Source of the DNA: Prorocentrum cordatum
Taxonomy: Eukaryota; Sar; Dinophyceae; Prorocentrales; Prorocentraceae
Direction: 5' to 3'
DNA length: 35,000 nt
Assembly: GCA_963575745.1 (NCBI GenBank)
Contig: CAUYUJ010015841.1
Coordinates: forward strand, 57,620 to 92,619
Both the position numbers and the translations under genes were made by a program. This document shows, piece after piece, positions 16,675 to 25,228 of this stretch (its first letter is position 1; each line of letters opens with the position of its first letter). The notes under the pieces were generated by a model that was not told where the DNA came from, did no database searches, and worked only from the letters and a program-made list of their open reading frames with translations.

Positions 16675-17278
16675 GCATACGCCGCTCGCGCAACGGGTCT
16701 CTCGGAGGCGAGGCGGCGCCGGCGGCGGCGCGGCGCCGGGGCGGCCGAGCGCGGCCGCATCCACGGGGGCGAGGAGGCAGCAGGCCGGCGGCGCCTGATG
16801 CTCTCGCAGCGACGGCATTTGTCAGGGAGAGGCCGCCGCGGTGCGCGCCCGGCTCGTCTGCGACAAAAGACCCAGCCGCAGGCGGTCGGGCCCGCGCCCG
16901 CGGGGGTCGGCAAGCGCCGACGAGGGGGCAAATACAAGAGGCGCCCAGCCAGCTCGAAACCGATGGCGCCAGGCACCCCGGCTCGGGCGCGAAGGCGGAA
17001 GGAGGGCGCCGCCGGCCAGGCGATTGGGAAGCACCGCCAGACGGCGACGCGAGGGAAGCTCGTCGGCACGCGCGGGCAGTAGAAAAGGAAGGGCCGCTTC
17101 GGGCGCGGGCGCGGCAGACGGCCCGAACAAGGTTTTCGCACCGCCGAAGTTCCGCGGCATGCGCCTCTGCGCGAAGCCGCCCCCGAGGCCCAGGGAGTTC
17201 CACCAGGTGGCGATCCTCAAGACGACGGCGCCGACGGACAGCCTGGAGACGCCCACGTATACATCCCAGACCGAGTAG
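16675..17278 (+). CDS. Island segments 15-16 with possible true stop
   Basis: 16,675-17,100 is Arg/Gly/Ala-rich with all frames plausible. From about 17,100 frame 2 mod 3 is clear: PNKVFAPPKFRGMRLCAKPP, REFHQVAILKTTAPTDSLET, ending PTYTSQTE and TAG at 17,276-17,278. The clean composition up to this stop makes it a candidate real C-terminus. Confidence 0.45.
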
Positions 17279-17304
17279 AAAGAGCGGCCGGCGGCGGCCA
17301 CCCC

Positions 17305-17500
17305 CACTGGGCTCTCGGAGGAAAAGAGCCCAGGCAAGATGGGAACAGGAGGCGCGCGACCCCAGCAACATGAGAACGACGGACTTCCCCGAGCCCAATC
17401 AGGACCCACGCGGCGGCCACAGACCTAAGAGGGGGCACGCGCTCGACGAGGCGGCGCTGGCCACCAAGAGTGCCGCGAGACGACCGCAGAAGGGGGGGGG
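17305..17500 (+). CDS. Island segment 17
   Basis: Frame 0 mod 3. Reads RKRAQARWEQEARDPSNMRT then TDFPEPNQDPRGGHRPKRGH and ALDEAALATKSAARRPQ. Strong G/C-ending codons. Confidence 0.45.
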
Positions 17501-17509
17501 GCGGCCCCC

Positions 17510-17765
17510 TTGGGGGAACGCCCGCAGTTGGGCACGGCCACGGAAGCAGCGGACGACGCGGGCGTTCGGACCGCGGCGACAACCCCGCTCAGCGCGCCGC
17601 GGACGACGTCGCGCGGGCATGGCCGCTCGGAGCACATCGAGGATCCCCGCTCAGGGGCCGTCGCCCGATCGCCTCGGGTCGCGCCCCGGGCGGGGCTCGG
17701 CGGCGGCCCCCCGCGCCGGGAGGGTCTACGATCGGTGGCGCGGCGTACCTTCGAGATCATCCCGA
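17510..17765 (+). CDS. Island segment 18
   Basis: Frame 2 mod 3. Reads LGTATEAADDAGVRTAATTP, GRSEHIEDPRSGAVARSPRV and ARRTFEIIPNAHPLVGPRHG. Confidence 0.45.
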
Positions 17766-18070
17766 ATGCCCACCCTCTGGTTGGGCCCCGACACGGACGC
17801 GGCCCTCGCCCTGACTTTCGGAAACCCCCGCCCTTCCGCCGCGGGCGGGGGCGGGGGTCTGGGAAGGTGGGGGGCTTCAACCGCGGAGGAAAGATGGGCA
17901 AGGCTTCGAGACCGCGCCTCTAGGCCCCGCGCGCACGCGAGCCGCGCGCAACGGCGACGGCGCCGCAAAAGAAGGAAGAAGGAGCGAGGTGAGAAGGCGG
18001 TCGGGCCCTCGACGCTCGCAGCGCCCCTGGCGGGGGCCCGGGAGATTCAATGGCATCTCGCTCCCATCGT
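17765..18070 (+). CDS. Island segment 19
   Basis: Frame 0 mod 3. Reads PTLWLGPDTDAALALTFGNP, EERWARLRDRASRPRAHASR, a lysine/arginine stretch (RRRRRKRRKKERGEK) resembling a nuclear-localisation signal, then AAPLAGAREIQWHLAPIV. Coding texture is lost as the tandem repeat at 18,100 begins. Confidence 0.45.
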
Positions 18071-18104
18071 GGGGAGGGGGCATCAAGTTCTGAGGAGTGG
18101 CAGG

Positions 18105-18605
18105 CGCCTTGCGCACAAGGCCCCCGGCACCGCCACCCATAAAATGAGTATCACCGCCACCTCGTTCACCCCCATGCACCACTACCGCACCGCTATCAGG
18201 GCTGATCGAGGAGACGCCCCCGCGTGCGAACGCGATAGTGTATGTTCTTCCTTCCCGACATCTGGGCCAATTTGGGTTCAGGCGCTCGGCTTTTTTTCAA
18301 ATTAAGCCATCTACGACCACCCTGGGGCATGAAGTTCCAGGGAAAGGCAGGTGCCGTGCGAACAGGGCCCCTGGCACCGCCACCATAAAGGGGCATCGCC
18401 GTCAACTCACTCACCACCATGATTCGCGATCGCAGTGTTATTTCGAGGACACGCCCCCGCGTGCTCATGGGAGTGATTGGCGCCCTGTGTACACGGCCCC
18501 CAACACAGCCACACAAAAGGGGCATCACAACCACCTCGTTCACCCCATGTACTGCCATCGCACCGCTACCAGGGCTAATCGAGGACAAACGCCGACGCAA
18601 ACGCC
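18105..18605 (+). repeat. Three-copy degenerate tandem repeat
   Basis: AGGCCCCCGGCACCGCCACC, AGGGCCCCTGGCACCGCCACC and ACGGCCCCCAACACAGCCAC start related blocks near 18,118, 18,364 and 18,489. Each is followed by a CAYAAAA(T)G or CATAAAGG phrase, a CTCRYTCACC phrase, a CGCACCGCTA or equivalent phrase and, in two of them, GACRCGCCCCCGCGTGC. The first block contains the right flanking repeat of the island. Confidence 0.6.
18227..18286 (+). repeat. Flanking direct repeat, right copy
   Basis: GAACGCGATAGTG, TTCTTCCTTCCCGACATCTG, then TTTGGGTTCAGGCGCTCGG. Matches 13,187-13,246. Confidence 0.65.
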
Positions 18606-18782
18606 GACGCCGACGCACCGGCAGGGCTATACCCCCATGCCGACGCAAAACCCAACCACCTTTCGACGACAACTCGCCCGCCCCACGGGCCAAAGGCGTG
18701 CTAAGACGATCCCCGGCAACTGGCCAGCAGTATTTCTAGTTCGTGCGCGCGGGGCGCCCCCTGGGGTCCCTTCGGCGAAAAG

Positions 18783-18964
18783 TGCAGCGGAGGCTTATGC
18801 CAAGAAACACCCTGCTTGCCTCCAGGGTGCCCTGAGTTCTTTGGGTTTCAGTGGTTTGGCGATGGAAAGCGTGGCGCTCCCACGCCAGAAACCAATGGAC
18901 GCCCTGGGGTCTAAGGATTGGGTTTCTTGTGGCAGATTAACAGTGTCGACGGGCCTCCACTGTA
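18783..18964 (+). mobile_element. MITE family E, copy 2
   Basis: Left end TGCAGCGGAGGCTTATGCCA, diverged from the TACAGTGGAAACCCCTACCA of copy 1; right end TCCACTGTA with TA at 18,963-18,964. The interior CAAGAAACACCCTGCTTGCC and CCTGGGGTCTAAGGATTGGG match copy 1. Confidence 0.75.
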
Positions 18965-19049
18965 CCCCGCCGGCGCCCGGACGACTCCGCCAGGGCGCAC
19001 CAGGAGCGCGCCAAGAGGGCGCCGGGGCGCCCCCCGCACGGCCCAAGAG

Positions 19050-19475
19050 GCGCCGAATCGCCGAAAGATCGCTGCAAGACACTCAAGATGGTCTCCAGAT
19101 GGCCCCGAAGGCCGCGAGAAAGCCCCAAGAGAGCTTCAAGAAGCTCTCCAAGAGGGCCCCAACAAGCAAAAATCGTCCCATTACCATCGGAAAACGTACA
19201 CTTTTCGCATGGACGACGTTTGGGGGTTCACAGCGTCCAGAACTGCCCCAGAGACCTCCAACATCGTCCCCACACGGCCCAACACACCCCCAAAAAGGGC
19301 CTAAGAGAGCCCATGAGGGCCCCAAGACGGCCCAAGAGGCGCCCAAGACGGCCCAAGACAGCTCCAAGAGGGGCCAAAGAGGGGAAACACGAACCACCAA
19401 CTCGAGCTTTTCGCCCAGAGAGGCTCAAAAAGAAGTCCCAAGAGGCCCCAAGAGGCCACGAACGCGCAGGCAATC
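19050..19475 (+). repeat. CCAAGA minisatellite, array 1
   Basis: CAAGA or CAAGAG recurs at about 10-15 bp steps between GGCC-type spacers (GGCCCCAAGACGGCCCAAGA and similar). An A/T-richer insert near 19,168-19,230 parallels the inserts in the large array at 28.9-30.9 kb. Open frames over this repeat are compositional. Confidence 0.75.
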
Positions 19476-19990
19476 GCTTGCGATGGCACAGTACGGGCCG
19501 GCGGAATGAGCGAAGCGATTGAATGAATAGTCCCCCCCGCAACCCGTCACATCTGATTATCCCTGGTTTCTCGATGGTTCAAATTGTCACGACAGGTGGG
19601 GGCGAACTTCACGATCCCCCCCCAAGTTCGCATCGTAGCTATGATCTTCATATCATGGATAGCATCATGAGTAACCCGTGTCATCCATTGTTGTGAGGAT
19701 GTCTCAAGCGAAACGCCCATAAAGGAGGCCCTTGAAGACCGATCCAGGCATCCGAACATCGATGCATCTGGGCCAAAGTCTACTATCTGTCCTGGACCCC
19801 GAACTGTATTGTCTGTGCTGGTTTATTCTCACCGACACAGGGTTAACCTTTCGAATGTACGCGGTGCGTTTTTACATCATGGCAAGGTTCCCCAGAAAAT
19901 GACGCTTGCGGGTTCCACTTTGACGCTTGGTTGCAATTTCCCGTCGTGTTGCTTGCATGTAGTTGTTGCTGACTTGTCCCCCTCTTCCTT
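19476..19990. other. Unassigned stretch
   Basis: No coding bias. A small hairpin GCGAACTT...AAGTTCGC lies near 19,600-19,630. Otherwise nothing seen. Confidence 0.35.
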
Positions 19991-19994
19991 TGCA

Positions 19995-20345
19995 TATGTT
20001 GCTGGGCTGCTGGGGGCCTTTGGGAGACCTCGGGGGCGGCCTCGTGGGAAGAGCAGATTTAGAGCTCCTGCGAGTTCCCCGTCTTGAGCGTCTTTTGGAG
20101 CCCTCTTGAGGGCGGGCTTGGGGTCTTTGGGGCGTGTTGGGTCGTCTTGGGGCCTTCTGAATGGAGGTCATTGAGCTGTCATGGGCCAATCTGGGCGAGC
20201 CTCCAGGGCCGCCACTGGCTCGCAGAAGCCCAGACACTCGAAAGCGCGAGATCACCAGAAGACATTGCGAGACTCGACGATGCGTGTGTGTGGAAGCCGT
20301 CTTGAGGCCATCTTGGGTGGTCCTGAGGCCGCTCCCGCGTTGTGG
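19995..20345 (-). repeat. CCAAGA minisatellite, array 2, inverted orientation
   Basis: TCTTGG and CTTTGGG phrases between GGGGCC spacers (GTCGTCTTGGGGCCTTCTG, GGCCATCTTGGGTGG) are the reverse complement of array 1. More diverged and sparser. Confidence 0.55.
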
Positions 20346-20529
20346 AGCCCACACTGAGCAATTCTATTCGATGAAGTGGGCATCTTTGAGGCCACGGGTT
20401 GTGGATTTGGAGGTTCCGAGGTGCCCGAGATGCGAGTATGTGTGTCCTTGTCTCTCTCAGGCGGCATCGCGGTCCCATGTTCACATATTAGTGGTTCGCG
20501 TTTCTTGGGCAGCACATGTTAGGTGAAGT

Positions 20530-20760
20530 ATGAAGTTGATGGCCAAGAGTGTGCCTCGACGGCCCGCGGTGGTGATATCTGCTGAGGAAGATGATTGGTG
20601 TTCCCGCCGGCGCCACCAGGGGGCGACCCGTGCTGCCAAGACAGGGACGAAGAGACCAGCTTCCACACCGGCGAGCAAGCGGCGCGTCAGCGCCAGAACA
20701 TCTCCGAGATAGCCGAAGGACAGCGGGCGGTAGCGAGAATGACCATGCGGATGCTTGTTT
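20530..20760 (+). CDS. Coding-like stretch with possible frame change
   Basis: An ATG at 20,530 opens MKLMAKSVPRRPAVVISAEE and DDWCSRRRHQ in one frame, which stays open to TAG 20,710-20,712. From about 20,595 another frame has the better codon bias: GGDPCCQDRDEETSFHTGEQ, AARQRQNISEIAEGQRAVAR, MTMRMLV. The pattern suggests a single indel near 20,595 or an intron-exon change. Past about 20,760 the bias fades although the frame stays open to 20,915. No family recognised. Confidence 0.4.
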
Positions 20761-20879
20761 GTAATGCCACGGATGCACGTATACAGTGGGGCCAGGAGGA
20801 GGGACACGTCTTTTTAGCGCCCATGGCATCAGCAATTGCCCGAGCAATTGGTTGGCGATCCACAGCCGAATATGCGTTT

Positions 20880-21068
20880 CACAACAGTGGTACGCGATGC
20901 ACTAGTATGGCGTGAACCAAGGTTGCATCGGAGCTGGCTTGAAGATTCTGAAACATCAAGATGCAAGAGACAGCTCCAACTGCCATTACCAGCCCCTCGA
21001 AAGCGTTGACACACTAATTCGGCCACGGGCAGCGCGTGTGGAACCATCGGTCCTGACACCGCTGTAGC
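20880..21068 (-). CDS. Coding-like continuation, minus strand, frame uncertain
   Basis: Downstream, on the minus strand, of the segment at 21,069-21,374 two frames look protein-like. One reads RYSELQRCQDRWFHTRCPWP, TAG, then VNAFEGLVMAVGAVSCILMF. The other reads MVPHALPVAELVCQRFRGAG. CxDRWFHTRC recalls the W-F-H-x2-C end of PHD-type fingers, but the other ligands are not seen, so no function is claimed. Confidence 0.28.
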
Positions 21069-21380
21069 TCACTGTAGCGCCGCGAAGCACGATCGATCCA
21101 GCTCTGGCCACATGGAGATCGCGTCTGACGCGTAGGCCCCTCCTGGAGGTAAATGCACACTTGAGAAAGAGCCCTTCCTGGAGCGGGGCACGACGCCAGG
21201 GAGGGAAGCCCTGCCAGCTTGCACGGATTCGGGGGCACCAGTCAGGGCCGCCCACGATCCGATTCGACGCGAGTCGAGCCGAGTCCACTCGGCTCGGTTC
21301 ACCAGCAGCGGACAGGGGCAGCCAGAGCTGGGCGCGGCCATGCGGTTGAGGTCATCAGCCAGCGTGGGCCCCACACGGTG
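21069..21380 (-). CDS. Coding-like exon, minus strand
   Basis: About 100 codons on the minus strand with strong G/C third positions, reading GPTLADDLNRMAAPSSGCPC, LLVNRAEWTRLDSRRIGSWA, VPRSRKGSFSSVHLPPGGAY and ISMWPELDRSCFAALQ before TGA. The bias and the lack of repeats make this one of the better minus-strand candidates. The 5' side runs into a CAG-containing A/C-rich sequence that could be a splice acceptor. No family recognised. Confidence 0.42.
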   Translation of the reverse strand, partial: HRVGPTLADDLNRMAAPSSGCPCPLLVNRAEWTRLDSRRIGSWAALTGAPESVQAGRASLPGVVPRSRKGSFSSVHLPPGGAYASDAISMWPELDRSCFAALQ

Positions 21381-21409
21381 TGTGTTCCAGCTACCTGTGC
21401 TGTGTCATC

Positions 21410-21595
21410 TCTGTGGTGCAATCAATATGTGTGATGCAGTATATGTGGTGCAATTGATGTGGCGCAGTTTATGCTGAGCTATATATAGTGTGTATATGCG
21501 TGTAAATAGATAGAGGCGTTGCTATACATGTTGTGCAGTATATGTTCTTCCAATAATATATATATATATATATAAATGTGTTGTGTTATAGAAAT
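21410..21595 (+). repeat. Degenerate TGTGGTGCAATNNATG tandem repeat and (TA)n
   Basis: TGTGATGCAGTATATG, TGGTGCAATTGATG, TGGCGCAGTTTATG follow one another, then TTGTGCAGTATATG and a (TA)n run near 21,557-21,574. Similar units reappear at 22,620-22,685, on the far side of the G-rich block. Confidence 0.65.
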
Positions 21596-21649
21596 GGTAG
21601 AAATTAGAAAAGCGGGCTGCGGGATACGCGAAGAACAAAAGGGTGCCCC

Positions 21650-21890
21650 AGCTTCAAGTTACCCCCCCCCCTTCTTCTCATCAGGTGGGAGGGGGGCTTT
21701 CGAAGCTACCCCCATTCTTCTCCAGCAACCTGGGACACTGGGGGGTGGGGGCTCTGGAAGCCCCCCCCTCCCTTCTGGACGACGAGGTAAGCTCGGGCTG
21801 CCCTTTGCGCAAAGGCGGGGGGCTTCGGAAGATACCCCCTTCCTCCCCGTCGAATTTGAAGGGGGGGGGTCTTTGGGCCCAGAGCGTAGG
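21650..21890 (+). repeat. G-rich minisatellite, part 1
   Basis: GGGGGGCTTTCGAAGCTACC, GGGGGCTCTGGAAGCCCC and GGGGGGCTTCGGAAGATACC recur at 60-70 bp steps, separated by C-rich and other spacers. Confidence 0.6.
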
Positions 21891-22075
21891 GCTTAGGGCT
21901 TAAGGCGTAGGGCTTAGGATTTGGGGGTTACGGCCGAGGGCCGAAGGCTCAGGGATCAGGGCTTAGGGCCTACGGGTTAGGGCGCGGGTGTAGGGCTTAG
22001 GGCTGAGAGTTTAAGGCTTAGGGCATAGGGCGTAGAGCTTTGTGGTTAGGGCTGGCGTAGGGCGGACGCTTGAGG
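21885..22075 (+). repeat. Interstitial telomere-like (TTAGGGC)n degenerate array
   Basis: TAGGGCTTAGGGCTTAAGGC and many variants (GTAGGGCTTAGG, GGGTTAGGGCG, GGGCTTAGGGCTGAG) continue for about 190 bp at roughly 6-7 bp steps. It resembles TTAGGG/TTTAGGG telomere repeats with an added C. Confidence 0.75.
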
Positions 22076-22580
22076 CTTTAGGGAGGGTTTCCAACCGGGG
22101 GGTTCGAGTGGGGATGGGTAGCTTGCAGGGGTCGAGCGGGGCAAGGAGGGAGGGAGGGGGTGGGGCTTCCTGCAGGGGTGCCTGAAGGTGCCTGAGGGGG
22201 GGGCAGCTTCCTAGGCGCGACAAATGAAAAGGAGGGGGGGAGACGAGGAGGGCTTCCAACAGGAGAGGTCCACGGAGGAGGTGGGGACAGCTTGCAGGGG
22301 GGACGGGGGAGAGGGGGGGAGGGGCTTCGGCACATGCGCCGGAAGGGGGAGAGGTGTAGTTTTCGAGGACCGAAAATTGTGGAGTGGGGGGAGCTTCGGA
22401 CAGGTAAGGTAAAAGAGGGGAAAATTGCTTGCAGGGGTCGCAGCGGGAAAGGGGGAAGGGTGGAGGGAGGCCTTCAGCAGGGGGCGCGGGGAGGGGGGAT
22501 AGCTTCCGGGCGGCGAACAATCTGAGTGTCGGAGAGCTCTCGACAGAGGAGGTCCAATGGGAGGGGGGAGTTAGGCCCCC
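22076..22580 (+). repeat. G-rich minisatellite, part 2
   Basis: GGGCTTCC, GAGCTTCGG, CAGCTTGCAGGGG and GGCCTTCAGCAGGGG phrases recur at about 30-60 bp between long G-runs. Same family as 21,650-21,890. No gene seen. Confidence 0.6.
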
Positions 22581-22619
22581 CCCCATGGTGCTGTCTCTCT
22601 TGGCGCGCTTTCCGAACTA

Positions 22620-22690
22620 TGGTGTGCACTCCTATGTTTTGAATTATATATGGTGCAATCTATGTTGTGCAATCTACGTGTTGGAATTCA
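22620..22690 (+). repeat. TGGTGCAATCTATGT repeat, second block
   Basis: TATATGGTGCAATCTATG then TTGTGCAATCTACGTG, related to 21,410-21,595. Confidence 0.55.
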
Positions 22691-22731
22691 CCTTGCTGGA
22701 CTTGAAGTTGTCAACTCCATTCTTCGCGCAA

Positions 22732-23904
22732 TCATCCCACCCACCCACACGCATTCTGGTTTGCATAACCCATGCCGCCGTGATTGTAATTATTGCTTCG
22801 CGCAGGCTGGCACATCGCTGCGGCCGCGCTAGCGCGCGCAGGTTCGCTCGCAGAGCGGCCAGCTAGTCTGGCGTGACCGACGCGGCCGCGGTGACGCTGA
22901 CCGCTGGGCACTTCCCAGCGCGTCTCGATGGCTGCGCTGACGCACGGGCACTTCAGGGCGAGTCGGTGACTCGGGCGGGTGCGGTACCATGGCGACGTCG
23001 TCAACGGCAGACATGATGATAGTAGCGATATCGGTGACGATGAAGACAATGACGTCGGCAGAGCCACTGACGGCGCCGATGCTGACCACGCTGATGGCGA
23101 TGATGGTGTCCACGCGTCGGCGATGAAGGTTTGAGTTTTGACCTGGTTTCGACATGCGCGCGCGGCCGACGAGCGCGAGTGGCCTGCATGGCCTTGTTTG
23201 GCAGAGATCGCGCCCCCCCCCACCCCCCTTCCTCCCAGCAAGCGCACAGGGAGGTTCGAATGATTTCTGCACGCTCGTGCGCGCGAGGCCCGCGTGGTCG
23301 CATGAGATGAAAGTGTAACAAACCCATGTGTTTCGCAGGACTTCGCACGAGCGCACGCGCAGACCCTTTCTGCCTTGAAAGCAAAATCGCGTTGCCAAGC
23401 CACTGCGGTGGATACGCTGTCGGGAGCTTCGACCTTGAAGCACTCACGAAGCCGGCGTTGTTCAACTGGGTCCAGCATGCGCGCGCGACGACGCGAGCGT
23501 GTCGATGTTGTCAGACATGTTGCAACGGGTTCTTGGACCGGTGATGGTTTATGACAACCGAATGCGCGCGCAAAGTATGATTTTGACAGGGATGACGGGG
23601 GACGATAACGGGTGCAGATGCGATGGTGCGATTTCACATAGAAACTGAGCGATAGCGCGGAAGCATGTCTAAAGTGCACGATCCGGGAGGGGGATAAAGC
23701 CGGGGGGGCGATAAGGTCATTCGTTGCATGGAAGGAAAAGCCGATATTGTGCATGATTAGGGCGGCGACGAGGCGGCGACGGCGACCAGGGAGCCACCAG
23801 ACCGTCACGCAGACCCGCCAAACAGGCCCAATTGTCGATGGCAAACAAGCAGGAACCTTTGCGTGCAAGCACCGTCTGGTAATTTGCCTCGATTCGACAG
23901 ACAA
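22732..23904 (-). CDS. Long open frame, minus strand, doubtful gene
   Basis: A 390-codon open frame, long for DNA of this composition. It is Ser/Arg/Ala-rich and has only moderate third-position bias. Between about 23,000 and 23,125 the DNA is a degenerate GAT/ATC repeat and other frames are equally open. No domain, signal peptide or membrane segment is recognised. It may be a real exon, a decayed gene or chance. Confidence 0.22.
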   Translation of the reverse strand: MSVESRQITRRCLHAKVPACLPSTIGPVWRVCVTVWWLPGRRRRLVAALIMHNIGFSFHATNDLIAPPALSPSRIVHFRHASALSLSFYVKSHHRICTRYRPPSSLSKSYFARAFGCHKPSPVQEPVATCLTTSTRSRRRARMLDPVEQRRLRECFKVEAPDSVSTAVAWQRDFAFKAERVCACARAKSCETHGFVTLSSHATTRASRARACRNHSNLPVRLLGGRGVGGGAISAKQGHAGHSRSSAARACRNQVKTQTFIADAWTPSSPSAWSASAPSVALPTSLSSSSPISLLSSCLPLTTSPWYRTRPSHRLALKCPCVSAAIETRWEVPSGQRHRGRVGHARLAGRSASEPARASAAAAMCQPARSNNYNHGGMGYANQNACGWVG

Positions 23905-23953
23905 TCAAGAACGCTTAGGTGCAAGGCTCTGTTTGGTAATTTGTCCCGACCTT
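23859..23953 (+). repeat. Two-copy direct repeat, 54-bp step
   Basis: GCAAGCACCGTCTGGTAATT and GCAAGGCTCTGTTTGGTAATT, each followed by TTGYCYCGA-like sequence. Confidence 0.5.
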
Positions 23954-24131
23954 CTCTGATTTCGCGACTCGATCCAGTTGCGGCCCGCCGGCAGACATAC
24001 GTATACGAGATGCGCGTCGGCCACGCAATGGCGACGCACATGCTCGGAAATCTTGGAGTGCTCGTTCCGTGGAGGGCGTGTTCTGGCAACCGCTCGGGGG
24101 ACGACACGTTCTACGAGATGTTATTTGGCAC

Positions 24132-24235
24132 TTAAGTCGGGCATGTCCCTCCACAGGAGGGATACTCAGAAGTTGTTCGGGTATCTTCCGCTTTTCGTCC
24201 AAAATCCGCCTGCATGGGGGACACGCCCGACCTCA
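24132..24235. mobile_element. MITE family B, copy 2 (short)
   Basis: Left end TTAAGTCGGGCATGTCCCTC and, read inward from the right, TGAGGTCGGGCGTGTCCCCC. About 104 bp, with most of the interior of copy 1 missing. No clear target duplication. Confidence 0.8.
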
Positions 24236-24299
24236 TCTTACGTGTTGGGGTCAGACGTGCGTCCCCACCAGAGGCACGGCGTCTGACGGTGTGCTCTTG

Positions 24300-24485
24300 T
24301 CAGCGCGCGGCCCCGGAGGCCCCGACGCCGCTTCCCCCGGTGGCAGCACCTCGTCTCGGATCAAAGCATTGATGGCCCCGGGGCCCCAGGAACGGCAACG
24401 GCCCGCAGGTGCCGCATCCCAGAGGCAAAACGCCCAGTTGAAGAAAACATCATACCGTCGGAGATTTGGGCACGGCCGGACCGAG
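24300..24485 (+). CDS. Possible coding exon with GTGAGA at its end
   Basis: About 60 codons read SARGPGGPDAASPGGSTSSR, IKALMAPGPQERQRPAGAAS, QRQNAQLKKTSYRRRFGHGR with many G/C-ending codons in the first half. GAG followed by GTGAGA at about 24,485 resembles a 5' splice site. The evidence is modest and no family is recognised. Confidence 0.27.
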
Positions 24486-24835
24486 GTGAGAGAGCGAGGT
24501 CGGCTCGGGGAGGGGACCCTGATGTTCTTCGCGTTTGCTGGATGTTCTTGTGCATCCTGGGGGAGAGTACCCTCGAATGTTCTTCAGTGTAGCAGGCGGA
24601 GGGTCTCACGTTCTCGAACGATGCTCTTCTGTCCTGGGTCCGGCCGTGTGTCCTCACGCGCCCCCTCCCATGTCGAGGCCCAGTAGCGCGGGCGCGTGCA
24701 ATTCGCCAACTTGGGCTGGACGGGGCTAGGACGCAGACAAGTCCGTTCCCGAGCGTTCAAGAACGCTCTCGGACCGTTCCGCAACGCTCTGAGAAGGCCG
24801 CGGCGCCCGAGACATCTTCCAGAGCCGCCGGATCT

Positions 24836-25019
24836 TACTCCAGACTTCGTAATAAAAGGGAGGGGGTCTGGACCCTCCAAGACAAGCCATTTCAGACCCC
24901 CCCCCGTGGGAGAACCCTCCAAAACATCGTCCCCAGGCCCCCCCAGGCCCTCCAAGATAGCCTGGAAGAGACCCCCCCCGAAATGAGACCCCCCTCCCTT
25001 TATGACGAAATCTGGAGTA
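24836..25019. mobile_element. TIR element K, TA-flanked
   Basis: Left end TACTCCAGACTTCGTAATAA and, inward from the right, TACTCCAGATTTCGTCATAA, both continuing with AGGGAGGGGGTCT. Arms of about 35 bp, total about 184 bp. The TA at each end suits a TA target site. The CTCC-start with TA recalls Stowaway-type MITEs, a resemblance only. Confidence 0.8.
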
Positions 25020-25228
25020 CCCTCTCCCGAATGTATTCTCATCCGGATCTATTCAGAGCCGCCAGATCTGAGAGGTGTTCGATGTGTCCTCACCCGAATG
25101 GACCCTCGTCCCGGCTTCGTCCTGCCGGGCAGGGGCAGCGCCCTGGCCTGGAGGGCCAGGGCGCTCAGCCCCGGCCTGGGGGATGGGAGAGCGGAGGCCC
25201 CCGAGGCCATCGGGGGCGCCCGAGCGTC

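Larger units (their letters stand above)
13247..18070 (+). pseudogene. Frame-hopping coding island, about 4.8 kb, no intact ORF
   Basis: Across this region one plus-strand frame at a time shows strong G/C third-position bias and protein-like residues, but the favoured frame changes at least 14 times. Several changes fall at or next to C or G runs: 11 C near 13,471, 10 C near 14,318, 7 G near 15,990, 6-7 C near 16,228 and 6 C near 16,457. The separate segments are listed below. No long intron-like stretch was noticed, so it resembles a retrocopied or intron-poor gene that has decayed, or a gene in an unpolished assembly. At least one in-frame stop, TAG at 17,276-17,278, follows a good stretch and may be a true C-terminus, which would make two genes. 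Product not recognised. Confidence 0.6.

Noticed and set aside
21885-22075. A chromosome end
   Set aside because: The telomere-like units are highly degenerate and have ordinary repeat-rich sequence on both sides.
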